DNA of 64,000 nt from Anaeramoeba flamelloides (lineage: Eukaryota > Metamonada > Anaeramoebidae), in contig JANTQA010000070.1 of assembly GCA_027625915.1 (NCBI GenBank), positions 9,305,001 to 9,369,000 of the forward strand. The letters run 5' to 3'. Numbering within the stretch: the stretch's first letter is position 1; each line of letters starts with the position of its first letter. The notes under the pieces are model-generated. The model was not told the origin of the DNA and searched no databases. It was given only the letters and a program-made list of their open reading frames with translations. A program made the translations under genes and the position numbers. Of this stretch, positions 1-12,420 are shown piece by piece.

Positions 1-486
1 TATTTTTTGAAACTACTATTCACTTTTTTTTTATTTTTTTTTGAAAAATTGGGGTTGAGAAATGCTTGAAATCAAAGAATAAGTTAATATATTAAATTAA
101 AATGGTTTTCCAGAGAGTTTATCTTTTTAGTTTAACTTTTTTTTAATTTTACCATTTAAAACTAAAAAAAACATTTGAAGACCAAATTAGTGCCTTTTGT
201 GAAAAGAAAATTCCCATGATTTAGAATTTGTTTTAGTAAATGAGTTAAAACAAGATAGTGTATCTAAAAATATACATAATTTCAAATTTGAATTCAATGA
301 TTTTGGTCAAAAATTTTTTCAAGAAAAAGTTAAATTGAAACTTTATTTATTTTTATTTTTTTCATTTAGTTTTTTTAATTGTATTAATGGAAAGTATTTG
401 ATCAGTTTTCCATTTTTAGTGTTTTTTGGGTCGTAGGGACATATATGTATTAAAACTTGGCAAGAAAATTCATTTTAATTTCAAAC

Positions 487-1172
487 TTAAGGGTCGAGTC
501 ATTTACCGTGAAAAGGCACCATACTCAAGTGGTGACCTGAGACCAAAAAGGGGATTGTGAAATAGGCCTTCTTTTAGTTGACAAAATTCAAATAACAAAA
601 AAAAAAATTATATAGGATCTCTTTGACAAAAAATTAAACGAAGAAAAAGAGTTCTCAATTTCAAAAAATCAAAATTTAAAAAAAAAAATTCATCTTTTCT
701 CATTTTCTTTTTCAAAAGAGGTTAAATTTCTTTAATTTAAAACAAATTGCTTTCTTGTATTTCGCAATCAATTTTATTCGATTTAGTCTGATTTGTGGTT
801 ATTTTAAAACACTCTCAATTTGACAGAGTAAGGATTTGGTAATAGTCTTTCAATATAAATAACTCATTTGAAAAATGAAAAAAAAGAAAAAAAAAATCAA
901 CGAGATCTCAAAAAGCGCCAAAGATCGACACTTCAAAACTGACATAGTTGTTTTCAGAATTGTAATTCACAACCATTCTAATTGGAAATTGAGTGTCGCT
1001 CTTTGGCGCTTTTTTCTAAAAATGTCCTCTTTTTTGGTTGTTGATTTTTGGAGATCGATCGTACATCATAGGTTGGTTAGTTTCTGATTAGTGTTAGGTC
1101 CTCAATAAAATTACTAAAAAGTTTTTTTCCATTTCAGAATAAAAAATTTCACCGTAATGACTCTACCCTTAA
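487..1172 (+). mobile_element. TTAA-flanked MITE, copy A
   Basis: About 686 bases bounded by TTAA at both ends (487-490 and 1169-1172). Terminal inverted repeats of about 25 bases follow: GGGTCGAGTCATTTACCG on the left, and the reverse complement of CGGTAATGACTCTACCC-like sequence on the right. An internal inverted repeat carries the word AGCGCCAAAGATCGACACTTC near 914 and its complement near 990-1012. A second copy lies in opposite orientation at 10761-11473. TTAA target duplication is typical of piggyBac-class transposons, but no transposase is visible, so this is a non-autonomous element. The small open frames inside it are not genes. Confidence 0.8.
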
Positions 1173-1618
1173 AGTTATTTGTTCAAGTTTATAATAATGA
1201 AAAAATTTTTAGATTTTGAAGATACAGTGTGTAGCTTATTTAAAAAATTAGTAAAACACAAGTTTAGTTGAATTAACTGTATTCTTCAAAAGAAAAATCT
1301 CCAATTTTTACAATTTTAACTTGCTACTCAGGAAATCCAAGCTGAAGATAAAAGATTAACCACAATTTCTATTTTATTTTTTAATAACAAATTTGGAGTT
1401 TGAAATTTTTGGTGTTCTTCTTGTAATTTGGAAAATGAAAATAAAATATATATTCGGTAATTTTTGTTCCAAAAAAGTGATTCGAATAGAAGAAAAGAAT
1501 TTTATTTTCTTTCTTTTTTTGTTGAATATTTATCATTTTTTAAAAAAAAGGATGGACTGTCGTTGGAATTGTTTTGATCAAGAAAACTCTCAAAAATAAA
1601 GAATAATTAAAGACTTAC

Positions 1619-1871
1619 CAATTTTATTATAACTCAAATCGATTTGTTGGATTGTTGAATTCTCTTTTAAAAGTTCTGCAATCTTGTTCGAAGTTGAATT
1701 TGTGATTCTTGTGTTTCTTAATGAGAAACTTGTTATTGGTTTTTCGTTATGAAGCACTTTAACAATTCTTAATGCGTTTTGATCTCCTAGCTTTATGTTA
1801 TTAAAATTTAATGCAATCGACCTCGCTTCTTTTGGCACCCTTAATAGTACTTTATAAATATCAACAAGAAT
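1619..1871 (-). CDS. Leucine-rich-repeat (ribonuclease-inhibitor type) protein, internal exon
   Basis: This minus-strand open exon is bounded by an acceptor (TAAATACAG before 1871) and a strong donor (GTAAGT at 1618-1613). It encodes about 84 residues of RI-type leucine-rich repeat. Examples are RSIALNFNNIKLGDQNALRI, then ITSFSLRNTRITN, IAELLKENSTIQQIDLSYNKIG. The LxLxxNxI spacing and ALxxNxTIxxxDL phrases are typical of the family, which acts as a protein-binding scaffold. There is no ATG in frame, so the start lies in an unseen upstream exon. The exon ends in phase 1, and no matching downstream exon was found between 1 and 1612, where a MITE sits. The gene may run off the left edge through a long intron, or this may be a remnant. 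Confidence 0.6.
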
Positions 1872-4586
1872 CTGTATTTAAACAAGAATAGAATATTTAT
1901 AGGTGCAAAATTTGTAAAAATGAAAAAAAATGCGTTTTTTTTTTGGTTTTGAAAGATGAAGATCAGACCATTGAAAAGAAAACAAGTCATTAAATCAAAA
2001 CAAATCACAGAAGTTAGAGGTGAACAAAAATTAATGAAGAAGAAAAATTTAAAGATAATTTGTTGTGGTCGGAGTGGTGTTTAGAAAAAAAAAAAAAAGA
2101 AACAAACCTTTTGTTTTTTTTGTGATTCTTTTGAATAAAGTTCTCGAAGCTCAATAAAAAATTGTTTAGCAACTGAGTTGTGTTGTTGTGAAAAAGAAAA
2201 GTAGAAATTGATAAAAAGATTTAAAGAAGAACAGAAATTTTATTTTCCTTTATAAATTGTTGATTTTGTTTATTTGGAATAAAGAGTTCTGAAGAATTAC
2301 TATTATTTTTAATTTTTTTAGCTTTAAGTTGGTTTCCCATTTAAAAATGATTAAGGAATCTCAAAATAATTTATGAATTAAAAATGTTAAAAAAATAAAA
2401 AAAAAGTCACCGATCCAAAACGGAAAAAATCAAGTGAAACGCGAAAAACTTTGTCAAGTGAATGAAAATTAAATCTACTTCTTAAGTGTTGTATTACAAA
2501 GAAGATCTTCAGAAACTGTATAAATTTTAGACTTTGTAAAAATACTGTTACAATTGTTTTGGCAAAACTTGTAACAAAAAGTTGAATGAAGTGAAACCTA
2601 AACTGCTTAAAAAGTGTGAAATAGAGAGTTTGGTGGACCAAGAATAAAATTTTAGTCTTATAGTAGAAAGAAGTGATTTTTTAAATTACCAATATTTGAA
2701 AGATAAAAAGGATAATATTTTTCTGATTAACTATCTTCATTTCTGAAATTGTCAGATAATTTAGAATTTTGATTTAATTCATCAAGAGAATAAAAAAAGA
2801 CAAAGTAAAGAAATAGAAATAAAACCAATTACAAATCTATTTCAATGAATTTTATATTTGTTAAAGATAAAAAGTAAAAGTAGGTGAAAATTTTTTCAAA
2901 TTTTGAAACAAATCGATAAAAAGATAAATCCGAACATACTTTTTTACTACAATGTTTGGAATTCACTTTTAATATTTTGTGAATTTGAGCTAGGTTTTTT
3001 AAGATGAAAAATCACATAAAATTGTTCTAGAACAAGCAATACTCTTAAAATCATGCTTAAATTATCAAAATTTTCTCATCAAGTCAAATTAGGAATCTTA
3101 CCATTTTGGAAAAAAAGTTCAATACAATTTTTTATTGGGAACATTAATAGAACCTGAAAATGAAAAGTAAAGTCAATAAAAAGAAGAAACCAATTAACTT
3201 TTAATAATAATCCATTATATTATTTCCAATCAACCCAACAAACACAATTTAAATCTACTTTTATTTAAAAATTTTTTGTGTGGTTTTGGGGATCGCAAAA
3301 ATAGTCAATTTTTTGTACAAATTTTTATAATTGATCAATCAAAGAAAAACCCATAGTAAAAATGATATTAAAAAAAACTGTTATTGTGTTGAATACTTCA
3401 TTTTGTCTTTATTAATATTTTTTTAATTGATCTTACTTTGAATTTTTAGTAATGTTCCCAATTTAAAAAAATGTTGAACTTTTTTTCCACAATGGTCAAT
3501 GTAATTTCAAAAAGTATTTTTTCTTACATATTGGGTTTGTGAAGATTTTTTGGTTTTTACATGAGTTAATTTGTAAAATATTTTGAGAACTTGAAATTAA
3601 ATTTTTTATTTATTAATTGAAAAATAAGAATAAATGGTAATTTGTAATGAAATATTCAAAAGAAATGTTGTATTTATTTCAAATAAAAAAATGAAAAAGG
3701 GAATACTAAACAATGTTCTTGTGGAGATATTATCGCTTTAAAACTCTTATTAAGACCCTGATTCAATTATGAGAATTAGTAATTTTTTTTTGATTTGAAG
3801 GGGTTTGGAAAATTTTCACAAAAGGAATCAAAATAGGATTTTTGCAGAAATTTAGGAAATGCTGTTTATTATATTCAAAAAGATGAAAATTCTCCTAAAA
3901 GCACAACAATTTCTTCTTCAGTACATGGAATTATTTCAAAAACTCATTTCTTGTATAAATGTATTTTTTTCCTTTGGAATATCTCATTAATAGTTCAGTT
4001 CAATTTCCAATTTTATAAAGTTTATTTGATATCAAATTGATATTTTTCGAATTCTTTTTTCCTCTAAATTAGATTAAAAGAATTTATCAAAACTATAAAT
4101 TTTTGAATTAATTTATATTATTTGTGTATATCGTGATTCTTATCATTTCAATTTTTGATTTCAGCTTTATAAGTCTTGGAGAATGCTGATAATTAACAGA
4201 ATTTTTTATAATTATTGTATTAATCCATATATGAAAACTTGTGAATTAAGTTTTGATGAAGAAAAAAGTTTCCAACCCATATAATACTTGAATATGTAAA
4301 AAAGCTTGAAAGAATTGAATATTTGAACACATTAGAACAATTATTTTCATTTCAAAAAAAAAAATTTTTTTTTTCGAAACAGGTTTCATTATTTATCAAT
4401 TAGGTTACAAAACAGAAAAATAAAATAAAAAAATTGGAGATGAATAAAAAAAAATCTATCTGATTTCAGAAGGGTTATTATTTATTATTCAAATTAATAA
4501 AAATTTTGAAAATAATTAATTATTTAAATACAAAAATAAAATAAAATAAAAATAAATTAACAAAAAAAAAATATTAACATTGGAGA
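1872..4586. other. Non-coding stretch with a dispersed repeat
   Basis: No convincing gene. Open frames here (for example 2387-2641 minus) lack recognisable motifs and are rich in Phe/Leu, as expected from random AT-rich DNA. Part of it (about 3120-3540) is a dispersed repeat listed separately. Confidence 0.5.
3120..3540. repeat. Dispersed repeat family J, copy 1
   Basis: This stretch matches 45110-45560 in the same order: a GGAACATTA/GGAAACATTA word, AAGAAGAAACCAATTAACTT versus AAGAAGAAACAAATTAACTT, a shared word around GGGGATCGCAAAA/GGAGATCTCAAAA, and ATTTTTGTCTT further on. The ends are not clear. The two copies have clearly diverged, so this is an older interspersed repeat. The 45 kb copy lies inside an intron of the poly(A)-binding protein gene. 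Confidence 0.6.
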
Positions 4587-5770
4587 TTATTTTCGTTTCG
4601 GTCTAGGTTCTATTTGGAAACTAATATCCCATCTAGCATCTTCATCTAAAATTTGCTGATTCTCAAAGTAATTCTGGATATTACTAATATAAATAAAATC
4701 GAATCCAACTGATTGGTATTTTTTGATATTACGGAGTATTTCATAAATTCTCATTCTTTTTCTCCAATTAAATAAATTATTATACACATAATCGGGCAAT
4801 TCTGAAATATAGGCGAGGTCGTTTGTGAACGCGCCCAGATAAGGGAGCACTGGGAGTTTACAAGATTTGGTAAATTCTTTTAATCGGTCATAGCCGTGTG
4901 AGATATCCGTAAGATCGTCCAATTGCTGAAAGATATGAACAATTTTTTTTGGAACCCTTTTTGCCAATTTAGTCAGTCTTGTTATGGGTGTTGACTGTAG
5001 CCCAGAAAGAATTGCAAACATGTCATGGAAATTCTGTAACAATTTCAATTGCCGAGCAATTTTTACCAATTTAACAAACACTTTAATTCTCTTTTCATTG
5101 TCGTTTTGAATCAAGATCATAGTGGATGCCCAGTTCGAATAAAAATTAAATTTGGTGATTAACTTTGTAACATTGGGCGCTTGCTCCATTTTATTTTTCT
5201 TTGTCCAGGCTTGATTAAATAATTCCTGCGGGGTGATTTTTGCAAATAGGTTATGCGAGAAAAGTGTGATTTGTCTTGCGAATTCATTTTCATTAATTAA
5301 ATCAAATGTTAGTTCATTTTCTTCTGAAAACTTTATTAAATCTTTTCTTTTTTGCTTGTCGAGATTGATCGTACGAAAAGACTTTTGCTTTTTTGCAGAT
5401 TTCATTTTTTTATTAATATTTATTTTATAAAAGTCAATACTATTGTTTTCTAAATAATATGAAATTTTTTTTGTCAATTTTTGGATTTCTTTTATATTGG
5501 AAATTTTCAAATGTTCATTATAAAAAATGCTTAATTTCTTTTTTGCTTTGATTGGGAAATAATATGGGTTATATTTTATTACTTTCAAAATTAATTTCAG
5601 AACTAATCTTTTAATTTCGTTTTTTTCTTGTGATAAAATATTTCGGTTGTTTTGTGGGTGAATACATGGTACATCATATCTTTCCATTAATCTTTCCATT
5701 ACAATGTTTTCATCTGCACATATTGGCAAAAGCACAACAAAAATTTGTGATAATTCCTTATTTTGATAGC
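4587..5770 (-). CDS. RasGEF gene, exon 3: REM remainder and CDC25-type RasGEF catalytic domain
   Basis: The C-terminal 394 codons encode the rest of the RasGEF N-terminal (REM) domain, including the phrase MERLMERYDVP, then the CDC25 catalytic domain. Visible catalytic-domain marks are EFARQITLFSHNLFAKITPQ, a helical segment with NWASTMI, the phrase NFHDMFAILSGLQSTPITRL and the block LPVLPYLGAFTNDLAYI. Proteins of this class load GTP onto Ras-family GTPases at membranes. The exon starts after a CAG acceptor at 5773-5771 in phase 1. It joins exon 2 (9308-9848) to give a continuous LTSPGYQNKEL, where REM domains normally have a turn. The stop is TAA. The assembled protein is about 1,052 residues. 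Confidence 0.85.
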
Positions 5771-5929
5771 CTGTTATAGCAAATATCAATTTAATTTATA
5801 TTTTGTGATTTATTATTTGTAAAATTAATATAAAAAATATAAAGAATGGATTTGATAAATCATGATTAAATTTTTATTCGATTAAAAAAATTAAAATAAA
5901 TCTTTCGTACAGAAAAAATGAACCAAAAA

Positions 5930-7213
5930 TATTCGAGTTTTTGATGATAACATATATTACCATTATATTAACAATATAATTCACGATAATATTCAAAAAA
6001 TCGCGATTTGTCCTACTTTATCGTGAAAAATCATAAAATCGTGATATTTCACATTATCACGATAAAAAATAAAAATCACGCAAAAATGAAAAATTATTTT
6101 TTTTGAAGGAATCTTAAAAAAAATCTCTTAACTATTACAAATCCTTGAGACTTTTACAACACTTTTCCCCTTTAAAAACGTTAGAAAGGGTTTGGAAGGG
6201 TTTTGAATTGTCTTCAAGTGTTGGAAAGTTTTGAAAGACAGAAAACTTTTATAAAGGGAATGAGATTGTTTGTAATGGAAAACGATAAAAATTTTTTTCA
6301 ATTCATTCTTTTTTTTTTTACCAAATATAAAATCTCAAAGGAAATTTATGATCAGAACTAATAATAATCCATTTCAAACAATATACTTGAATATAAAATA
6401 GTTGTGTTTTTTTAAAATGGAATTGTTACCTTTACAATTTTAAATAACCAAAAAGAATAAAGAGTAATTTTCCTTCTTATTAGTGATCGATTTTTATTAA
6501 AAAACTCGTAAGCTCTAGTTGTGTTTTCTGTCCAATACAAAGATATGCTCAAAAAAGAAGAATAAGAAGAAGACAACAATTGTCGAAAAAATCTTAATAA
6601 TTGGTGATAATGTGACGAGGTTGTTGTTAAAGCTGTTGAAAAGTTATTCTAACTTCCTTTTAGCTTTCCTAGAATATTGAAAATGTTTTCACCCAAGAAC
6701 ACATTCTTTAAAGAACGAGTGAAGTGTTGGTTGTTTTAGAAGCCCTTTTTATTCGACAAAATTTACAACACCATGATTGACTGAGAAAATATTTGTTGAT
6801 CTTTAGTTATTATTGTTGTTGATCTTAATTATCAATAGGTTTGCCATCCCAATCCAAACGAAAATACAATAAAACTCTTTGATCTGATCCTTGATTGAAA
6901 CCAAGTATCTTTTTTGTTGTTTTTTCAAAGAATAACTTTTTTTCTAGGATCTATTTTATTGATCAAACAAAAAAAAATTCTTTGTAAAAATATTGCTCAA
7001 TTAGCCCAAAACTAATCAACTATTATATCGCGATTACTTTTTAATCGCGATATTTTGTCATTTATCACGATTTTTAAATAAAATATCGTGGTTTTATAGA
7101 ATATCACGATTTGCCATCTTATTGCGATAATATTGAATATCGTTATTTTCTAAAATATCGCGATTTTTGTAACTTTATCGTGACTTATAGCATCGATATC
7201 ATCAAAATCTCTA
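5930..7213. mobile_element. TA-flanked element with TATCGCGATA-like arrays, copy 1
   Basis: About 1.28 kb. The ends are inverted: TTTTTGATGATAAC at about 5936, and GATATCATCAAAATCTC before 7213. Inside each end lies a cluster of short palindromic words built on ATCGCGAT or ATCGTGA, spaced about 20-35 bases apart (5985-6080 and 7025-7190). A second copy with the same ends, arrays and core is at 55366-56608. No transposase frame is visible. TA flanks and subterminal repeats suggest a non-autonomous DNA transposon whose arrays are transposase-binding sites; that role is inferred. Confidence 0.75.
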
Positions 7214-7498
7214 TTAATATATTGTTTGATTTTATTTTAAAGGAAGTAACTTTCAATATTTTCTTTTAGAAAAAATTAATAAAGGTATTTTTAAACTTAT
7301 TGGGAAAAAAAATAGAAAAAGATTCAAATTTTCATTTGATTAAAAAATAAAGTTTTCAAGAGATTAAACAATGGAAATAATAACAGGTTATAAACAAATC
7401 TAAAAAAATGTACATTAAAAAAATATACACCTTTAAGTCTATAAATTATCTCTTTGATAAAGAATAATAGGTATATATCTTTCTCTGCAATTTACAGA

Positions 7499-7655
7499 AA
7501 ACTAAATTGAGTTTAAAAGACTTCTAATGACTGTAATTAAAAGGATCTTTTGACTACTCTTTGAATTAGGAGTCACAAATTTAGTTACTTCAAAGCTCTC
7601 TCTTTAACAGATTAAGAGCTCTTGAGCACTTAACCCTTAATAATAAAACCTTTCT
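7499..7655. repeat. Family E repeat arm (solo copy)
   Basis: Shares words such as CTCTTTGAATTAGGAGTCAC, TTCTAATGACTGT and TTTAACAGATTAAG with the arms of the foldback element at 37505-38038 and with a fragment at 36030-36140. Only one arm is present, so it is a solo or truncated copy. It lies in the long RasGEF intron. Confidence 0.6.
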
Positions 7656-9307
7656 CTGCAATTTAGTTCTTTTTTTATTCTAATTTTTAGCTAACAACAC
7701 ATATAAATCATTTTAGTTCTTATTTTAATATTAAAACAAATGAACGAGAATTGTTGATCAATAAATTAATAAAGAAAAAAAATATCAAAGATAATAAGCA
7801 GAAACAATTTTAAATTTCTTATGACAGAACATAAATAAAAATCTTTTAATTTGGAATTGAATGAATGGTTACTTGTCGAAATTTGAATTTAACAAGGTTA
7901 AAAAATTTTTGATACTCTTTGATTTTTTTTTTGATCATAAGAGATTGATAAAAAAATAGTTTTTATATATATGAAATTCCTTGAATATTACAATTTTTCG
8001 AAAAATATGAAGGGGTTTAATGTTTTTGTAATAATTTTTTTTGGAAAACCACCATTTCAATTTCAAATTCTAAAGGATATAAAACGTTATTTAGTTTAGA
8101 GTAAGACTGGAAAATCGTCTTTAATTACTTTTTTTGAAGTAAAATTTTCTTTTCAAAAATTAAATCCATAATAGACATCGGGGATTTGGAACTCCTTCCC
8201 ATTAATGAGATTTAAATTGTGAGATTATTTATTACCAAGTGGATTTTAAAAATTACAAATACACGTGGGAAATAAAACCATTTGTAACTTGAAAGATTGG
8301 GTAGTAATTAGATTTTATCTTTTTTTGATTGAAGAAAAGAACAAAAAATGAGAATTTTTTTTCTAAGCTCATAGAAAGAATAGCTTAATTTCAATTTTGG
8401 TTTTAAAATTGTTTTGTTTTGGTGGTGTGTATTTCACTCGGTACAGAAAAAAAGGATTTGTGTTTTTTCAGAAAAAATTTAAATCATATTTCAATTTTTC
8501 CCACTAAAAAATAAAATGGTTTTCTTTATTTATTTGAATTTCTGATAAAAAAACAAGTGGATTCTCTTTATTTGTTCAAATCCCTTTGGCTGATCTTTAA
8601 ATTAATTTGATTTTAGTAACTAAAAAATACTAAAACGTTGGAAATATTTTTATTTTTTTTTAATTTTTAGCAAAAGATTATGGGGGTTTGTTGAACAAAA
8701 AATAGTGAATCGAGAGTTGGTTTTAACAATATTCTAATCAAATTTAGATGTTTATATTCATTAAAAAAAATTCTTTAAAAAAAACATTATCCCCCCATAT
8801 ATTAAGATATATAATAAGTATACTTTTTCGGGCCATTTCACCTTCTGTGAATTCTGGTTAGGGGGGGGTGCCGTCAAGTACCACCGAGTGTCTAGGTTTT
8901 TTTTAATTTGGTCATGCAAATGATATTATTATTTTTTTATATGAATATTTTAATTATTTTTCTTCTTCTCTTTTTTTTTTTATTTTGATAAAATTTTCTT
9001 TAATTACTTTATTCTCTTAATAAATAAAAAAAAAGATTGTTTTTGTTTTAAGATTCTATTTTTGAAGCTAAATGAACAAATTTTTAATTATAGGTTTTTT
9101 ATGATTTTTTTTTTTTAATTGGAAAAATCTTTTATAAATGATACAAAAAGTCACTTTCATTAATATAGTTTATAAACATTAAGAGGAAAATAATCACAAA
9201 TTTTGTTAATTGATAAGTAAATTCTATTTTTGTCTACTATAAGAAATAGGCACGCTTTAAGGAAAAATTGGGAAATATAAATAAGAAAAAATATGTATAT
9301 ATATTAC

Positions 9308-9848
9308 CTGGTGAAGTTAGATATTGTATCAATTTATTTAAACTAATTCCATGAATTTTATTAAATAAAAAATTTTTTTTGGTGGAAACTGATGAGGTAC
9401 TTTTTTGATTTTCTTCATTTTTCCACCAACTGAGATTTTGTTGGTTTTCTCCAAATTCTTTCCAGAAATCTGTATTTATTGAGACGTCTTTAATTTCATT
9501 TGTTTTCTTTTTTTTGATTATATTGTCTTGGCTTAATTTTAAAATGGATCCATTAAATATGTGCTGTTTCGAAAAAGATTGATTTGGTTGGAGTTGAATT
9601 AATTGGGATATAATTTGTTTTCCGTTTTCGTTACTATATTCGACTTGGAACAAAAAATATATTATTTCATTTGAGATCCCATCTACAAGAATTTCCCTTT
9701 CAAATGAGAAATATTCAATTAATTTGTTGATGAAAATTTTCACATTGGTATTTAAATCAATATAAAATTCAATTTCGCGTTCATCTGGTAAAATTATTTT
9801 TATTAAGCCCGGCTTTAATGTAAATTGTATTGAATTAAAAGTATTTGG
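9308..9848 (-). CDS. RasGEF gene, exon 2: third ubiquitin-like stretch and start of REM domain
   Basis: The exon opens after an AAATAG acceptor in phase 0 and closes at CCAG|GTAATA in phase 1. It encodes 180 codons. The first half reads as a ubiquitin-like or FERM-lobe fold: FTLKPGLIKIILPDEREIEF, then VKIFINKLIEYFSF. A Lys/Glu-rich linker with SLSWWKNEE-like aromatic sequence follows. It ends with HGISLNKLIQYLTSPG, which is how REM domains of RasGEFs begin. It contains no ATG start. Phase fits exon 1 (13888-15321) upstream and exon 3 downstream, which is the main argument for joining all three. Confidence 0.7.
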
Positions 9849-10760
9849 CTATTTAATTAATTATAGATAATTAAGATTTGAAACAATTTTTGAAAAGAAA
9901 AAGAAAAACCGTTTATTTATTAATTTTTGGATATTGAATTTAAAGCAATTGTTAAGTATTTTTTGATATTTAAATAATTGTTATAAAAATTGATAGAACT
10001 CATCTAGTTTAAAAAATATGATAAAGAGGGTGTATCGAATATCCATAAAATGGTTTTTAAAATTAAAAATATAAATATATTTTAAAATGTTTTCTGTCAT
10101 AAGTTGCAAAAAAATGATATATTATTTATTTTTTTATAATTAAATATTTTATGATTAATTAACTATAATTCAAAATATATATAAAAGTAAAAACATAATA
10201 AAAAAAAAAAAAAATTACAAGACTATATTTTCCTGAAATTTAGAAATAATCTTTAATTTTTCAAAAAATATTGAATCATTTTTTTGTTTTTTATTTTCAT
10301 TTTGCTTTTTAAATTTTAATTTTTTCTCAAATTTTAATAAGTATGTTAGCTTTAATAATATCGTTTGAATAAATAATAATAACATGATAATGATTAGTTG
10401 AAGTTGGTTTTTTACAAAAGCCCAGAATTAAAATACTTTTGAACATTAAATTTTTTCTGTTTTTTTTTCAAAGTTTAAATTTTAATTTTAATAATTTATT
10501 CTTTCTGTAATTTACAGAATAACAAAAAAAACATTTTTTTTTTTATATGATGATTCGTTTTTAAACTTCATTTGGGTTCTTTCAGCTTAGCGCTTGATGA
10601 ATATATATATATATATATATATATATACTGGAAGGTTTAATTTTAAATTTAATTTTTTTTTCCAGTTACTATTTTTTTTTCAAAGATCCAAGATTTTTCT
10701 CTATTCACCAAAATCAAATCTACTTAATATTCTCAAAAAAAATGAGTATTAATTTTCTTT

Positions 10761-11473
10761 TTAAGGGTAGAGTCATTACGGTGAAAAATAATCTTCTGAA
10801 ATGGATTAAAAAAATTTTTGTAATTTTTATGATTGCCCTTTAACTCCAATCAAAAACAAATTAACACGTTAAATGTGATCGATCTCCAAAAATCAACAAT
10901 CAAAAACGAGAACATTTTTAGAAAAAAGCGCCAAAGAGTGACAACACTCAATTTCCAATTAGAATGGTTATGAATATATAATTTTTAAAACAACTAAGTG
11001 AAGATTTGAAGTGTCGATCTTTGGCCTTTTTTGAGATCTTGCAGATTTTTTTTTTTCTTTTTTTTCATTTTTCAAATGAGTTATTTTTATATCAAGAATG
11101 CTAACAAAATCCTTGCTTTGTCAAATTTAGAGGTTTACAAAATAAACCACAAATTCGATTAAATCGAATTAAATTGATTATGTACCAAAAGAAAATAATT
11201 TGTTTAAAATTGAAGAAATTTAACCCTTTGGAAATTTAAAATAAAGAAACAAGTAATTGTTTTTGTAAAATTTGATTTTTTGGAATTGAGAATTCTTTTA
11301 AATTTGAATTTTTTGTCAAAAGAGATTCTTGACAATGAGATCCTCAATTGAATTTTTTTTTTATTATTTTAATTTGGTCAATCAAAAGAATCGCAATTTC
11401 ACAATACCCTTTTTTGGTCCCAAGGCACTCCTTGTGTCTGGTGCAAATCGACGGTAAATGACTAGATTCTTAA
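10761..11473 (-). mobile_element. TTAA-flanked MITE, copy B
   Basis: An inverted copy of the element at 487-1172. TTAA occurs at 10761-10764 and 11470-11473. The left terminus reads GGGTAGAGTCATTACGG. The right terminus, CGGTAAATGACTAGATTC, is more diverged. The internal AAAGCGCCAAAGAGTGACA word and its partner are conserved. About 713 bases, inside RasGEF intron 1. Confidence 0.8.
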
Positions 11474-12194
11474 CAAAAACAAGTATTTTTGATTAAAAAA
11501 ATGTATTTTATCAAGAATGGAAACGCAATATTTTACACCTATTAAAACCCTTATTAGAAAATTAATTTATTTTCAACGGAAGCCTAAAGCGCGAAAATTT
11601 CAAAAGCCAGGAAATTTCAATTTTTTGATCAATTAAAAATATGAGTAAAAATTCGAAAATATATTCCCATTTTGAATACAAATTGATATTTTATCGAGTA
11701 ACAATAAATCGATCTAATTGGGATATTCTTCAAATATTCTAAATCTTTCAATTTTAGCCCTTTGCTAACAGCAGAAATCAAAAATATTGAATTACAGGGG
11801 GGCCGGAATTTATAGGTTTTAGATTTGATAGTTATTATTTTATGTTTGAATACTTTATAATTCTAATTTGGGTTTTCGCAATATTTTTTTCACAAAATTC
11901 ATTTCGGGAGCATTATACTTTGTTTTATTATCTTTTATTTGAGGTGATAGTTTTAAAGACAAGATCAATCTGAAGAGCAAATTATTGAGATTGCATTTCA
12001 ACTCTACGATTGAAAAGACAGTTCCTAAAATGGAAAAGTAATAGATTTTAAATTGATTCTTAGCAAAATTCAAATCATATTAGATAAAATACATTTACAT
12101 TAAGGTTATTTTATGTATTCTTTTTGGTTGTGATGGATACTTATCTTTTTATGTCAATTTTCCCATGGGGTAAAATATTAAATTTTCAAAAATT

Positions 12195-12420
12195 GTAATG
12201 TACATTCATTTTAAAAAGGTGAGTACTTTTTTTTTTATATATGTCAGAATTAAAACTTTTTTAAAATTTGATGTTTTGATAAAGTGGAAAACTTTTTTTT
12301 AAAAAAAAGATGTTTTTCTTAACACTCCAACAACCTCTACCTCATGTTTAAAGATTGAATCCACACCGTTATTAACATAGAAAACTTTCAAAAAGTCTAC
12401 ACATTATTAAAAACGACTTT
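12195..12420. mobile_element. Family D foldback element, copy 1
   Basis: Inverted repeats built from AAAACTTTTTTAAAA-like runs surround a conserved core containing CAACCTCTACCTCATGTTTAAAG. Similar copies lie at about 44650-44890, 59800-60130 and 61945-62215, sharing the core CTCTACNTCATNTTTAAAG or its complement and the GTGAGTACTTTTTT end. It looks like a short MITE. Exact ends are uncertain. Confidence 0.6.

Larger units (their letters stand above)
5771..9307 (-). other. RasGEF intron 2 (about 3.5 kb) carrying mobile elements
   Basis: Donor GTAATATA and acceptor TATAACAG flank this stretch, and the reading phase (1) matches on both sides. It contains the 1.28 kb element at 5930-7213 and a repeat arm at about 7499-7655. 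A GC-richer island lies near 8829-8900. No exon is evident inside, but a tiny one cannot be excluded. Confidence 0.6.
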
